This document shows positions 32,795 through 42,600 of a stretch of DNA of 64,000 nt, one piece after another. Within the stretch, counting starts at the first letter, position 1, and each line of letters begins with the position of its first letter. Origin of the DNA: Pseudacidobacterium ailaaui. Its GTDB lineage: Bacteria > Acidobacteriota > Terriglobia > Terriglobales > Acidobacteriaceae. The notes below the pieces were generated by a model, which did not search any database, was not told where the DNA came from, and worked only from the letters and a program-made list of their open reading frames with translations. The translations under genes were made by a program, and so were the position numbers. The stretch spans positions 310,001-374,000 of the forward strand of contig NZ_JIAL01000001.1 in NCBI RefSeq assembly GCF_000688455.1. Reading direction: 5' to 3'.

Positions 32795-34557
32795 GATCTC
32801 CGGCGCCTCCGTCCACCTTTGTCCTCAGGCGTGCGTTCCAGGCTGATCCGCAAAGCGGTCTGTGCTTCCTCAGAGACAGAAAACTCGGGCAGCAGAGGTA
32901 AGCATTTCTCAAATCCCTTGTGCAGGAAGTACTCTACCGGCTTCCGCACATGAATGTGTTTCTTGACAATGCCAAGTCTGCTGTCTGCGAGAAGAGCGAT
33001 CATCTGCCCTTTCGGCAATTCCTTAAGCTCCCAGTCCTTCACCCGCGTCTCATATTCCTCATGCCGGGTACCTCTGCCAACGTCTTCGTATCCGAGACCT
33101 TCAAGCGGTCCGGCTTTGGCAATCTGGTAGGAAATTTTCTCCGTCGGTCGGGAACTGGATGCTGCCATGAAGTTTTGTGCGGTGTCATCTTCGCTGATCC
33201 GCATCATGAATTTGCAGTTCGTACCCGTGGCGATATCCTCGGCAAGCGTCGTTCCTACTTGCCCAGCCAGCTGCTTCATGTTTTGAAACGAAAAAATAAA
33301 GCAGGCATTCGCCTGACGCGCAGTATGGATAATGTTGCCAAAACCCGGATAAGCAAACAGGCCAAACTCGTCCATCACCACGGAGACAAACTCGTGTCGT
33401 TGATTCATCTCATAGCGGTCGTACCGGCTGGCGATCTGCGACTGTAGATCACGCAAGAGGATACGACCGAATGCCCGAAGAGGCTGGCTGTCCGGGCCGC
33501 CCAGGTTCATGGGAACGAGCAGGATCTGTTTCTTCGCAAGTACGTCTTCGATGGTAACCAAGTTTTCCGTGGCCCCTGTAATCTCCAGTAGCGACGGCCC
33601 GACAAATGGCATCAAGCTATTGAGCAGTCCCCGGATCTTTACCAGCCAGTCAGATTCCGAATAAATCCCGATAAGGTTCATCGCATCGGTTTCAAACTGG
33701 CTTTTCTGTGCCAAGTGCGGGTTTTCTCTGAACTTGTTACGCACCGCAAGGATAATGTCGGACACCGTGTCAGGTTGTTGTGCAGCCGTTAGTATGGATT
33801 GGAAGGTGAGTGTTTTGCCGGTGGCGGCCAGGACGTTGCATAGCGATTGGAGAAAGGACCGCTGGTGCTCGGCAAAAAACTCATCTTTGGAATTGGCTGC
33901 GCTGAGCGATTCAAAAACAATTCCGGCCCGGTTTCCCAAAACGCCATCCCGGGAGTAAAACGGGTTGTATCGGTGGGAACCAGACGGGTTCGAGGGGTCT
34001 ATGATCCGCACGTCCTCCGCCCGTCCGGCTGCAATCGCGGCAGCCCAAAGGCGCAGGACGAACCCCTTCTCTCCCTTGCCGTCCAGGAAAATAACTGTTT
34101 TTCCGCGCTTGATGTCCTGTTCAAGAATGTTGTACAGCAGGGTGGACTTCCCGGCGCCGCTCATCCCCGGCAATGCCGTCTGCAGCGCGCGCTGCTCATC
34201 GGTCCAATATACCGGGGTGCCATCGTTCTCGTATCCAAGCAGCGTACTGTTCTGCTGTGCAGCAAGTTCCAAATACTTTCGGTCTAGGTCCTCCGAGACC
34301 AGAACGCGCGGCTTAGGCCACTGCTTTTCCAGAATCTCTTTTCGCTTGAGGAGTCGGGTTATGGCTTGCAGCAAGAGATGAAAGCAGAGAAGCAAGAGGA
34401 TCACGACCTCAGAGATCTGCACGGGCCTTAGAGCATAGACCCATTTCAGGATGGCAATCGCTCCTGCGATCACGAGCAGTCCCATCCACATAAATTGCAG
34501 CACGGCATCGTGTTCCTGCTGGCCAGGAACTGTCTGGTTGTGGAACGCCTTCCCCAT
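32791..34557 (-). CDS. Type IV secretion coupling protein (VirD4/TraD-like ATPase)
   Basis: This inner-membrane ATPase brings the DNA-relaxase complex to the T4SS channel. Two N-terminal membrane helices (MWMGLLVIAGAIAILKWVYA, VVILLLLCFHLLLQAI), then Walker A GMSGAGKST near 131-139, Walker B VSVVMDEFGLF near 391-401, and FIFSFQNMKQLAG typical of the TraD/VirD4 family. The end is Arg-rich. It begins directly after the TAG of the upstream gene. Confidence 0.9.
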   Translation of the reverse strand: MGKAFHNQTVPGQQEHDAVLQFMWMGLLVIAGAIAILKWVYALRPVQISEVVILLLLCFHLLLQAITRLLKRKEILEKQWPKPRVLVSEDLDRKYLELAAQQNSTLLGYENDGTPVYWTDEQRALQTALPGMSGAGKSTLLYNILEQDIKRGKTVIFLDGKGEKGFVLRLWAAAIAAGRAEDVRIIDPSNPSGSHRYNPFYSRDGVLGNRAGIVFESLSAANSKDEFFAEHQRSFLQSLCNVLAATGKTLTFQSILTAAQQPDTVSDIILAVRNKFRENPHLAQKSQFETDAMNLIGIYSESDWLVKIRGLLNSLMPFVGPSLLEITGATENLVTIEDVLAKKQILLVPMNLGGPDSQPLRAFGRILLRDLQSQIASRYDRYEMNQRHEFVSVVMDEFGLFAYPGFGNIIHTARQANACFIFSFQNMKQLAGQVGTTLAEDIATGTNCKFMMRISEDDTAQNFMAASSSRPTEKISYQIAKAGPLEGLGYEDVGRGTRHEEYETRVKDWELKELPKGQMIALLADSRLGIVKKHIHVRKPVEYFLHKGFEKCLPLLPEFSVSEEAQTALRISLERTPEDKGGRRRRRS

Positions 34558-35052
34558 CTATTTTGCTCCGTACCAATATCCGTAACCCAGGACGATCAGC
34601 AGCATCAGCAGGCCTACCAAGGCCAAGTCTGTGAGAAGGGGGTGAAACAGCTGCAGCAAATTCCCCTGTTTCGGCTCGGATGGGTCCACAAGTTTCATGG
34701 GGTTCAGGTCCGCAGGGGCGGCCTTGTCGCGGAACCAGCGCAGAAGCAAATGCATCCTTCTGTATTCCTGCGACTGGCTAAGCATGTCTTCAATGTCGGC
34801 ATCCACCGCAGTGCGCACATACTCTGGGGCCTGGTGCAGCCGTTGTCGAAACTTTGCGGAATGGTCGTTGATATACGCAACAAATTGCTGCGCCTTGTGT
34901 TTTGTCCACCACAATGGTTCGTGGTCCTCGCTCTCCGTGCCGTTCATCGCCCTAGGAATGGCGTCGCACTCCGGCGACGTGATCCCGTCGGCGGCCAGCA
35001 CCATGCTTTCCCAACTTACATCGGTGTCGGTAGCAAGTTCAGAAGATGGCAT
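34558..35052 (-). CDS. C-terminally anchored hypothetical protein
   Basis: ATG 35052 has GAGG nine bases upstream and overlaps the end of the preceding gene. A soluble acidic helical domain of about 130 residues ends in one membrane helix (LLTDLALVGLLMLLIVLGYGYWY), so the bulk should face the cytoplasm beside the coupling protein. Not recognised. Confidence 0.6.
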   Translation of the reverse strand: MPSSELATDTDVSWESMVLAADGITSPECDAIPRAMNGTESEDHEPLWWTKHKAQQFVAYINDHSAKFRQRLHQAPEYVRTAVDADIEDMLSQSQEYRRMHLLLRWFRDKAAPADLNPMKLVDPSEPKQGNLLQLFHPLLTDLALVGLLMLLIVLGYGYWYGAK

Positions 35053-35887
35053 TGGCACTTACCTCGATACCGTCATCGGACGGAAATAGAAACCGGAAGA
35101 TAGCAGGGGTGACAGCGGGTTTTTGCATAGCAATCACAAACTCTGTTGCTTGATCAGGTCCCAGATCCAGCCTCTCGATGCTCGCGGTACGCACCTCGAT
35201 TTTGGTCTGCTGGTAAGCTCGGAACTTGCGGAAGTCCTTTTCCGATAGCTGGCGATCCATATGGCTGTAAGCCATGTTGATGCCAAACGCGGGATCGATC
35301 TTCCACACGCGCGGCGGCTCCAGCCGGTAACCATGGTTCCCGTTATTGATCACAGAAAAGCGCACAAAATAGGTTTCGGCATCCTGGCCTACAAGGGAGA
35401 GCCTGACGTTGATGCCTTTGGCAAGTTTCCGGACCGCACGCCCGTCAATGGCTTTCATGCTCATCAGCAAGCGCGTATTGATCTGATCACTTTGTTTCTG
35501 TATCTCCTCATCGATGACTGTCTTCTGTTGCTGCGCCGATGCTTTTGCCATGTCATATTCACGGATCATTAAGGCTTCGGCGGAAAAATCCCCAGCCGGG
35601 GAAATCTCATAGTTGTACACTTTGTTTTCGGTGAAGACCGCCATATTGGTGCGGATGCCTGGCTTCAGTGGTTTCACCAATACATAACGGTCGTGATATT
35701 GCACCTGGATGTCAGCAGGTCCCCTGCCGACAGCCACGTTCACCACAGTCGCATCGGGGGGCAGCACCACGGTGGAGAAATGGTCGAGTGCTGTCGGCAC
35801 CTTCTCCACTTGCATTTGTGCGCCGGCTGGGGCCAGTCCAGCCGCTATGATGAGGAACAGCCAAAGGCTCGTGGCAAAATGTTTCAT
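35039..35887 (-). CDS. VirB9/TrbG-like protein (first copy)
   Basis: ATG 35887 (MKHFATSLWLFLIIAAGLAPAGA) begins a signal peptide. LPPDATVVNVAVGRGPADIQVQ and LVKPLKPGIRTNMAVFTENKVYNYE match the N-terminal lobe of VirB9/TrbG, which forms the periplasmic core of the T4SS; a helical insert (about 115-160) precedes FVRFSVINNGNHGYRLEPPRVW. A paralogue is at 53889-55109. It may replace the other copy in an alternative core complex. Confidence 0.75.
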   Translation of the reverse strand: MKHFATSLWLFLIIAAGLAPAGAQMQVEKVPTALDHFSTVVLPPDATVVNVAVGRGPADIQVQYHDRYVLVKPLKPGIRTNMAVFTENKVYNYEISPAGDFSAEALMIREYDMAKASAQQQKTVIDEEIQKQSDQINTRLLMSMKAIDGRAVRKLAKGINVRLSLVGQDAETYFVRFSVINNGNHGYRLEPPRVWKIDPAFGINMAYSHMDRQLSEKDFRKFRAYQQTKIEVRTASIERLDLGPDQATEFVIAMQKPAVTPAIFRFLFPSDDGIEVSANAIF

Positions 35888-35984
35888 CGGAAATCCTTCA
35901 CCAAATGGCCTCATCGTATCCGGTAGGGAAGGAAAACAGGAGAGCTAGTAGCGCGAAATCTTGCACTGGCCCGGACCCTCTCGG

Positions 35985-35999
35985 TCGGCTACTAGCCGA
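35985..35999. other. Short 6-bp hairpin
   Basis: TCGGCT-ACT-AGCCGA lies just past the stop of the nuclease gene. No T-run; weak evidence for a transcription function. Confidence 0.35.
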
Positions 36000-36007
36000 G
36001 GCAACTC

Positions 36008-36592
36008 CTATTGGACCACGATGTTATCGGCCCGGGACCACATAGCCTGAAACACCTGTTCAAATTGCTTCACGCTCTGCGGATCGTCCGTAATGGCGAG
36101 TGTATTGTCCTGCTGCTTCTCACCGCTGGGAGAGAAATTTGCCGAACCTTCTCTTAACAGACAGCCATCGGACCAAGCCTTTTGGTGCATCAGAACTGCC
36201 GATTGTTTCACCTTGATCGAGATATTCGGTCTGCGCAGCATCTCCAGGACCTTGTTGCCTCGCCTCAGCTCTTCCTCATACTGCTCACGGTCGCGATAAA
36301 TTCGCACAGGCCGTCCCGACTGGGCAATCTGCACAATGGCCTCGGCCACTTTCCAGTCTGTAAGCGAATAGGCCGCCAGGTCCAGATGGTTGCACCGTGA
36401 AGTCGCGATTGCCTGAGCATCGATCTGCTCCAGGTTCTGCCACGGCGCATAATAGATTCGGAATCCTTTGGCTTCGCGGACCTGTTGGCCTGAAGCGAAG
36501 CCCCGGAATGGGTCCACGCTGTGCGCACGAAAAACTAGAGACGCTAGGCCCAGGCAAATTGCAACAAGACCCATGATGGACGGAAAGCGCAT
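36008..36592 (-). CDS. Phospholipase D-family nuclease (Nuc-like)
   Basis: The single HKD motif HQKAWSD at about 136-142, followed by REGSANFSPSG, is typical of Nuc-type endonucleases that dimerise to form an active site. The N terminus has a hydrophobic export or anchor segment (IMGLVAICLGLASLVFRA). IYYAPWQNLEQIDAQAIATS is the usual first strand region. Nuc homologues are common in conjugation operons; an envelope-located DNA-processing role is likely. Confidence 0.85.
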   Translation of the reverse strand: MRFPSIMGLVAICLGLASLVFRAHSVDPFRGFASGQQVREAKGFRIYYAPWQNLEQIDAQAIATSRCNHLDLAAYSLTDWKVAEAIVQIAQSGRPVRIYRDREQYEEELRRGNKVLEMLRRPNISIKVKQSAVLMHQKAWSDGCLLREGSANFSPSGEKQQDNTLAITDDPQSVKQFEQVFQAMWSRADNIVVQ

Positions 36593-36598
36593 CTAGCT

Positions 36599-37222
36599 TT
36601 AAAGTACCTCAATCCGCAGCGCTTTTGCGGTTGCCGTCGGCAGTTCGACAGGAGGGGCAGTTTGGAAATGGGTCGCGTGCTGGCAACCTTCACAGCGACT
36701 TCCACCGAGGGCCGCCTCGAAGCCTGCACGGAGGAAGCCTGGCACTTCAAGATCCTCCTCTCCGGTCTGGGACGGGAAGACAATGGCGCTGTCTCGAATG
36801 GCTCCGTAACGCCCCCTAAACAGGCTGTGGCGTTTGGCCACTTGCTTGCCGTTTTCCGTGGAGACATGATGCAGAGTGATCCAGGTATGGAAAAATGTCT
36901 GCCTATAGCGAAACACCTCAAAGCGTACGACTGTCGCAGCAAAGATGGTCCGATGCAGAAAATTCTTGCCGAGTGCCTCGACTCTATCGTTGCGAAGGAA
37001 GGGTTTTCCAGACAGCGGCAAGAATCCCACGAAGTGTCCCACTTCCTTGCTGCCGCCTCCCGATTCGCTGCACCGCAAAATCAGGTTTCCGCTGGACTGC
37101 CGAATCGGTTGCACATTGACGGAGGCGCGAACACCGGCTTGTTCCAGTGCTTCACGTTCTGCCTGCTCTAGTGCAAGGCCGCGTCGGATATCCACTTTCC
37201 TGGGTGTTGTTGCTGTTGCCAC
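36599..37222 (-). CDS. Hypothetical protein, 207 aa
   Basis: Basic, mainly beta-rich (KNFLHRTIFAATVVRFEVFRY, TFFHTWITLHHVSTENGKQVA), with no membrane segment. It ends six bases before the nuclease start. CEGCQHATHF near 180 could bind a metal. Not recognised. Confidence 0.55.
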   Translation of the reverse strand: MATATTPRKVDIRRGLALEQAEREALEQAGVRASVNVQPIRQSSGNLILRCSESGGGSKEVGHFVGFLPLSGKPFLRNDRVEALGKNFLHRTIFAATVVRFEVFRYRQTFFHTWITLHHVSTENGKQVAKRHSLFRGRYGAIRDSAIVFPSQTGEEDLEVPGFLRAGFEAALGGSRCEGCQHATHFQTAPPVELPTATAKALRIEVL

Positions 37223-37240
37223 AAATGGCTCCTTTCCCTT

Positions 37241-38260
37241 TTAAAACTTTCTTGGCTCGGGTCTTCCGTATTTTCGATAGCAAGCTTCCGTGATGTCCCG
37301 GAAGGTGCATCCTGCAAAACAAATGAATAGGGGTGGTCCTGCTGAGATATGGGTGATGTGAAGGTTGTCGCCGCTGGTGTCCCGTCCGGCTTCCGCGCAA
37401 GATGGACAGCGCGTGAAGTAGTCTCGTTTTGAGCTCCGCGGAGAACTCGTATAAAGCCTGATGTCGAACTTCTCGAACACACTGACGGGCTTCTCCCATT
37501 TTGGCGGCTCGTTGATTTCAGGCATCAGGTCCTCGGGCATAGACATGCCCAGCGTGAGCTCTTCCAACCGGCTGCGTGTCAGTCGGGGCAAAGAGCGCAG
37601 GTAGCTGAATTGGGCCTTGAGATTGGTCTCCGCATCGCGGAACCAATACCGCAGCTTGGTCTTCCGGTGGATCCCAAGAGGCCCGCGGACACCGTTACCG
37701 AATTCTCCCTTCTCCAAGCTGTCCTGTTTGGGAAAGATTTCGACCCCTTCCTTGTTTCCGGCTCTTCCCCGCACCGCGATTCCCAGGCCGTCCAGGAGGT
37801 TGTACAGGTAGATACGACCTTGCCTGGCGGGAATCGGTTCGTTGCACAAAAGCCAAATATGGCCTCCGCGTCGTGAATGTTCAAAGGCAGGCGCCAATCC
37901 ATCGTCTCGCATGGCTGCTTCGATCGCCGCCAGGTCTGAGTCCGCATCCTCATAATCGAGGTCAAGGCAGAACCACTTGCAGGAATTGGTTTCTGGATCG
38001 ATGGCATACAGGCCAATGGTGTGGATTCCGCAGAGATGGCGTATAACCTGCCCATCTCCTAGCAGGTATTTCTTCACCCGGAAATATGAGGGTTTCTGGT
38101 AGTCGGACTCACTGGCGTAGCTGTTCTGAAGGTAGTATTCGCGCCGGTTCACGAACCAGAGAAAGTACTCTCGAACCCAAATCGCAGGGACAGAGCTTTC
38201 CGGATAAATGAGCCCAGGCTCGGGTGCATACACTCGTTGGTTCTTATCGCCTGGTTCCAT
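37241..38260 (-). CDS. Second archaeo-eukaryotic-type primase (TOTE-like AEP)
   Basis: KWFCLDLDYEDADSDLAAIE (about 92-111) holds the catalytic Asp residues; SRRGGHIWLLCNEPIPARQG (about 126-145) and EGVEIFPKQDSLEKGEFGNG (about 167-186) parallel the primase at 19297-20244. A zinc-binding end (CPSCAEAGRD, FICFAGCTFRDITEACYRKY) follows. The two are paralogues with clear divergence, not a recent copy. Probably primes conjugative or element replication. Confidence 0.8.
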   Translation of the reverse strand: MEPGDKNQRVYAPEPGLIYPESSVPAIWVREYFLWFVNRREYYLQNSYASESDYQKPSYFRVKKYLLGDGQVIRHLCGIHTIGLYAIDPETNSCKWFCLDLDYEDADSDLAAIEAAMRDDGLAPAFEHSRRGGHIWLLCNEPIPARQGRIYLYNLLDGLGIAVRGRAGNKEGVEIFPKQDSLEKGEFGNGVRGPLGIHRKTKLRYWFRDAETNLKAQFSYLRSLPRLTRSRLEELTLGMSMPEDLMPEINEPPKWEKPVSVFEKFDIRLYTSSPRSSKRDYFTRCPSCAEAGRDTSGDNLHITHISAGPPLFICFAGCTFRDITEACYRKYGRPEPRKF

Positions 38261-38407
38261 GTCCTAGTCTCGCTGCTAGATTAGGACGATAACTGTATTC
38301 GGCGTTTTTCGGGTAGAGACACTGGAAGTTTTTCTTGGAGATGGGCCTGAAATGCCTCGGGCCAAGACACCCAAAAAGAGGAATTGGCATCCTGGCCCGA
38401 GGATGGA

Positions 38408-38944
38408 TTATGCGTACAGTTCTTCAGGAACAGCTTCGCAACACCAGTTGCTCCAATGATCATCAGGGTCTGGTTTCCAGCTAGGGTGCGGAAATTTCTC
38501 GACCAATTCCCGCAGGGCCGGAGAGGCGACCACATAATCCAATATGACCACGCCGCCTCCAACGAAAAGGTCGTCTGGCACCGACTCTAGTCGGGTGCAG
38601 GACAGATCTAGCGATCCGCTAACCCTCATCCGGCGCGGAACGCGCTTGAGCCAGGTATTAAAGAAGTCCGCATCGCCTTCAACCGTAAGTCCATCGGCGA
38701 GCTCTTCAACCTGAAAACAGTCATACATGGTTAACGATCCCTTGACCGTCAGGTCCAAGGGCATCACAGGCTTGTCAGCATCCGAAAAGTAAAGGCTCCC
38801 ATGAACAATGGAACCAGCGGGCAGGGTCCCTGCTAGCAGGCGGTCTCGGCCCTCCTTTGCCGAAACATGCTGCCTGCTTCCTGCGGCCTTGCGAAAGGCT
38901 GCGCGGCGTGCTGAGTGTGTAATTTGGAGTGTCCTTTCTTTCAT
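38408..38944 (-). CDS. Leucine-rich solenoid-like hypothetical protein
   Basis: GGAGA precedes ATG 38944 by six bases. Repeating strands of the type LxVxGSLxL (MPLDLTVKGSLTMYDC, LADGLTVEGDADF, RRMRVSGSLDLSCTRLESVP, DDLFVGGGVVILDY) suggest a short beta-solenoid, probably for protein binding. Basic N terminus. 38261-38407 between this gene and the second primase shows no convincing gene. Confidence 0.55.
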   Translation of the reverse strand: MKERTLQITHSARRAAFRKAAGSRQHVSAKEGRDRLLAGTLPAGSIVHGSLYFSDADKPVMPLDLTVKGSLTMYDCFQVEELADGLTVEGDADFFNTWLKRVPRRMRVSGSLDLSCTRLESVPDDLFVGGGVVILDYVVASPALRELVEKFPHPSWKPDPDDHWSNWCCEAVPEELYA

Positions 38945-39087
38945 AAGTTCTCCGCCGCAACTGCCACTAACTTCGCCGATGCGGCACTTACACATTAACA
39001 CAGGTTTTTTCGCGCAGCGCAGCTTTTTTGCAGGATGGGAAGAAACATTGCCTCAAAATGAGGCACTTAAGCAAGGTACTGTTGAAC

Positions 39088-39540
39088 TTATCTTTGCGAT
39101 ACAGGATTGTCCTCTTCTGGAAGCATGAAGACCATGCCATCAACTCCGGGAGCGTGGTCTGTTACAACCACCTTGATCATCTTGTTGCGGAGCACCCCAT
39201 CAGGATCGACAACTTTCACTTCAAATTCAGCGGAAGTGACTTCCGAGTTCTGATGATAGTCGATTAGGGCAGCGATGACTTTGTGCCAACGATCTGCTTC
39301 GTTGAGCTGCCTGTGAGCAGGCGTGTCCACGACGGCCACAAATTGTTGGTATGCCGCCGGCGTCATGGCAACGGGAAAATCGAGTCCGCGAAACCGGAGC
39401 ACACGACGGAAGGGATTCTTATAGAGGTTGATGAGTTTCCCTTCCCGGAGCGCTCGCCGGTACGGGCTTGGCTTCGCGAGCGCGAAGAACCGCTTGATTT
39501 CGCGCAACGACGTGGAGAAAAAACGAAAAACACTGTCCAT
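39088..39540 (-). CDS. Hypothetical protein, 150 aa
   Basis: I use ATG 39540 (MDSVFRFFSTSLREIKRFF). The N-terminal 50 residues are basic; a beta-containing part follows (SAEFEVKVVDPDGVLRNKMI). It is the next gene after the large polymerase-like protein on the same strand. Not recognised. Confidence 0.55.
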   Translation of the reverse strand: MDSVFRFFSTSLREIKRFFALAKPSPYRRALREGKLINLYKNPFRRVLRFRGLDFPVAMTPAAYQQFVAVVDTPAHRQLNEADRWHKVIAALIDYHQNSEVTSAEFEVKVVDPDGVLRNKMIKVVVTDHAPGVDGMVFMLPEEDNPVSQR

Positions 39541-39608
39541 GCAGCAATATCCTACGTCTGAAATAGGCCGGACGGGACCCTGATTCGGTTCCCGTCCAGC
39601 GAAATGGT

Positions 39609-42600
39609 TTAATTCGCAATTGTTTCGACAAGGCCATCTTCTTGATCCAGAATGGCCTCCAGGAATTCTGGCGTAACACAACGCTTCCACTCGGTGGTGG
39701 GGATATACTTCCCATTGCCGATTGGCTGTTGGCCAGCAACTCCTCGATATAAGAGAGTTTCCCTTTTCTGCCCGTCCTCTGCGGTCTCAACCTTGGTCAG
39801 GGTCATCGCGTCGGCATCCAGCCGAACACTCCAATCCTGGTTCCACGTTTCAACCAGCACAGACCGGCCTTCGGTGGCCGCAGCAATTGCGTCGACAAAC
39901 TGCTGCGGAAATGCGTGAATCAAGGCAGCACCGGTGCCTGGACGATAGCGCACCTTGCCATCCTGAGACTCATACTTTTTAGACTTCCGCGTGATGACTT
40001 CGTTCAGCACGGCAGCCCAGTACATCCTCTCCGCCTCCGCCTTTCCTCTGCCCCAGGCACATACGATACTGCGAAAGAAGCTTAATCCCTTCTTTGTATC
40101 GAGTTGCGCCTTCTCGTACTCGGCAGTCCGTTGGCGGACCAGATCATTCAGGTCACGGCTCTGTTGTTTGAGGGCCGCCACCGCTGCTTTGGCCTCCTCC
40201 GTTGAGGCATTTGCTTCCGCAGCCCGAATGCGGGCCCGGAGTGCCTTTTGCGCCGCTTTCGCCTTTTGCAGCTCCTCGCGCCTCTTTGCAGAATGCGCGA
40301 TCGCCTTGTGGCTTTGCGACACATAGAAGGAGTTCAGGAGGCTCGCTTCCCGATAGTCCTGCTTCGAGATGCTCCGCACTCCATACTGGCCGTGGAAGAG
40401 ACCAGAATACTCCGAGAGAGGTTTTGGTTCTCCAACAAGCTCCAGTGCCTTCGCGTACAGCTTGTTGTAATACCGAGCGATAACATCGCTGTCGCTCAGT
40501 GGTTCGATCTGCTGCGGAAGATCATCGAAGGAACGAATGTCCTCTTTGGACAACAACTCGATCCACCGCGCAGGGTTGCCGATCTGCCGTTCGCAATTCT
40601 CAACAACCTCCATATTGGCTGAAGTGTCGTGTTTCAGGCCCGACACCTCCTCCTGGAGTTCGATGGCCAGAACATAAACCAAATCCATTCTGCCCACAGC
40701 AATTGCGGACATAATGTCATTGGTGATTCTGCCCACCTTGTTGCTCATTGCGTCGAAGCATATCTCCCCCAGCTGGTGCCAGAGGCTTTCACGCTTCTTC
40801 TTGTTTTTGGTGGGCTGGCTGACTTCGTGTTTGATGTAATCGAAGCGCCAATCCACGAGTTTTTGGTAGCGTACACCCGACAGGATGTACACCAGGTCAA
40901 AGTCGAAATCCCCACCAAATACCTTGGCATACTTCCCATTCAGCACATGCACGTGCTTGAGGTAAAGCTGCCGGTGGATGATTTCTTCGATGGCCTGCGT
41001 CGGCATATGAGGAAACTTCATCCTCAGCAATCGTCCCGCTACAGTCCGGTGAATATGGCGGACCGGAAGAAGGTCTTCCCTCATCCGGACCGGGAAACGA
41101 ATGCAAATGCTCCGCTTACCCTCGTAATCGGTAAGGGCCGCGCGCATGGGCATCCAGTCAGAGCCGCAGTGCAGGACCCCGTTGCTGTCGGCATAACAAA
41201 ACCCGTCGTCCGCAAGGGCGCGAGTATGCAATTCTATGCCGCCAGACAGCAGTTTCCTGAGCCATTTGGCCAACAGTTTTTTGGTGGCCTGGTGCACATA
41301 GGGGTGGTACATCATCCCCCCTTGTCCATCGGCCGCCAAGACCGCTTCGGTGACCCGCATCAGCTCAGTATCCGATTTGCAAATGCCACCGATTTTCTGG
41401 AGCAGTTCGCCGTGCCCCTCGGAGTGGAATCCAGGAGCCAGCGCGTCCATCATCCTTGCGGAGTCCTCATACACTTCCGTGGACAAGATCTCCCAAGGAA
41501 CATGGGTTGCAACAGTCGGTCCACCAAAGGTGGTGCCGTCATAAGACTGCTCCGTGATGCCCAGATGAACGACACATCGGAATGTTTTGCCTATCAGGTC
41601 CTTGCGCGAAGGCTTCAGGCACGAATCTGGGATGATAAAGTTCGCACGGATCTCTGGATGCGAGGCCGTGCGATTGTCCATCACCTTGAAGACGCCCTTG
41701 GCCGCCACCGGCACGTTGTTCAGCAATTTGAGCGAGCTCTCGTCGTACTTGCTCAATTCCCTGACCAAGGTGTCCTGCGAAGCCAGGAACGCCATTCGGA
41801 ATTGGTAGAAATGGCCTGGATCGAGCGTCTGGAGCAAATCGAAGCTCGACTGGTCCATCCAGCCGCGGCTATCATTCGTGCCAAACTCCCCTTCCCGGAC
41901 CACCTTTACTGTGGCCTCGAATGTAGCAAGGGCTTTGCTGCATTCGTTCACTATGATTCCGCCATAGCCGAGCGCGGCTTGCGGAATCAGATGGTACATT
42001 CTGGCAACCGCTTTCGCGTATTTTTCCTCGACCAGAATGATCTGGCCGTTTTTAAGTCCGCCGGTTGCGAGAGTAGGCTTGTACCGGATCCCGCGATAGA
42101 CGAACGAGTACAGCGCGTTGCGCACGACGCTGCGTTGTTCCTCGGTCGCATGTACGGGAACCGTTACTTGGGCCACCCGAATGCCGGGAAACAGGCGCCC
42201 GAGAAGCGTGCGAGTGACCAGAGGTCCCCGTGCAGGGCGGTCCGGCCGGGCAGGGTCCATCTGTTGGGTGACTTTGCCCTGAAGGTCGATCTGGAGCATG
42301 GGGATGCCCATATCGACTTCGGCAATGTGGAGATGTTCGCTGATGGTCTGGGGGTGGATTGCATAACGCTTTCCCTCCCAGACAAACCGTTCGATCGTGC
42401 GTCCCACCATCCGGCGAATGATCGGCGTTCGCTGGAGCGCACGCTGAATCAGCTCGGCACGATGTGCCAGACACATCTGCTCCCGCAGGGGAAAGATGGC
42501 CGCCAGGTAGGCATCAATCGGGTGTTGCTCATCCGGACTCCAGGAGAATTCTTTCTCCCGCAGACCGGCAACCTCGCCAGCCAGCTCAGAAAGAACTTCC

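Noticed and set aside
38281-38562. Minus-strand open frame of 93 codons after the solenoid-like gene
   Set aside because: It mostly overlaps the 38408-38944 gene in another frame and has no ribosome site, although its last 45 residues look protein-like.
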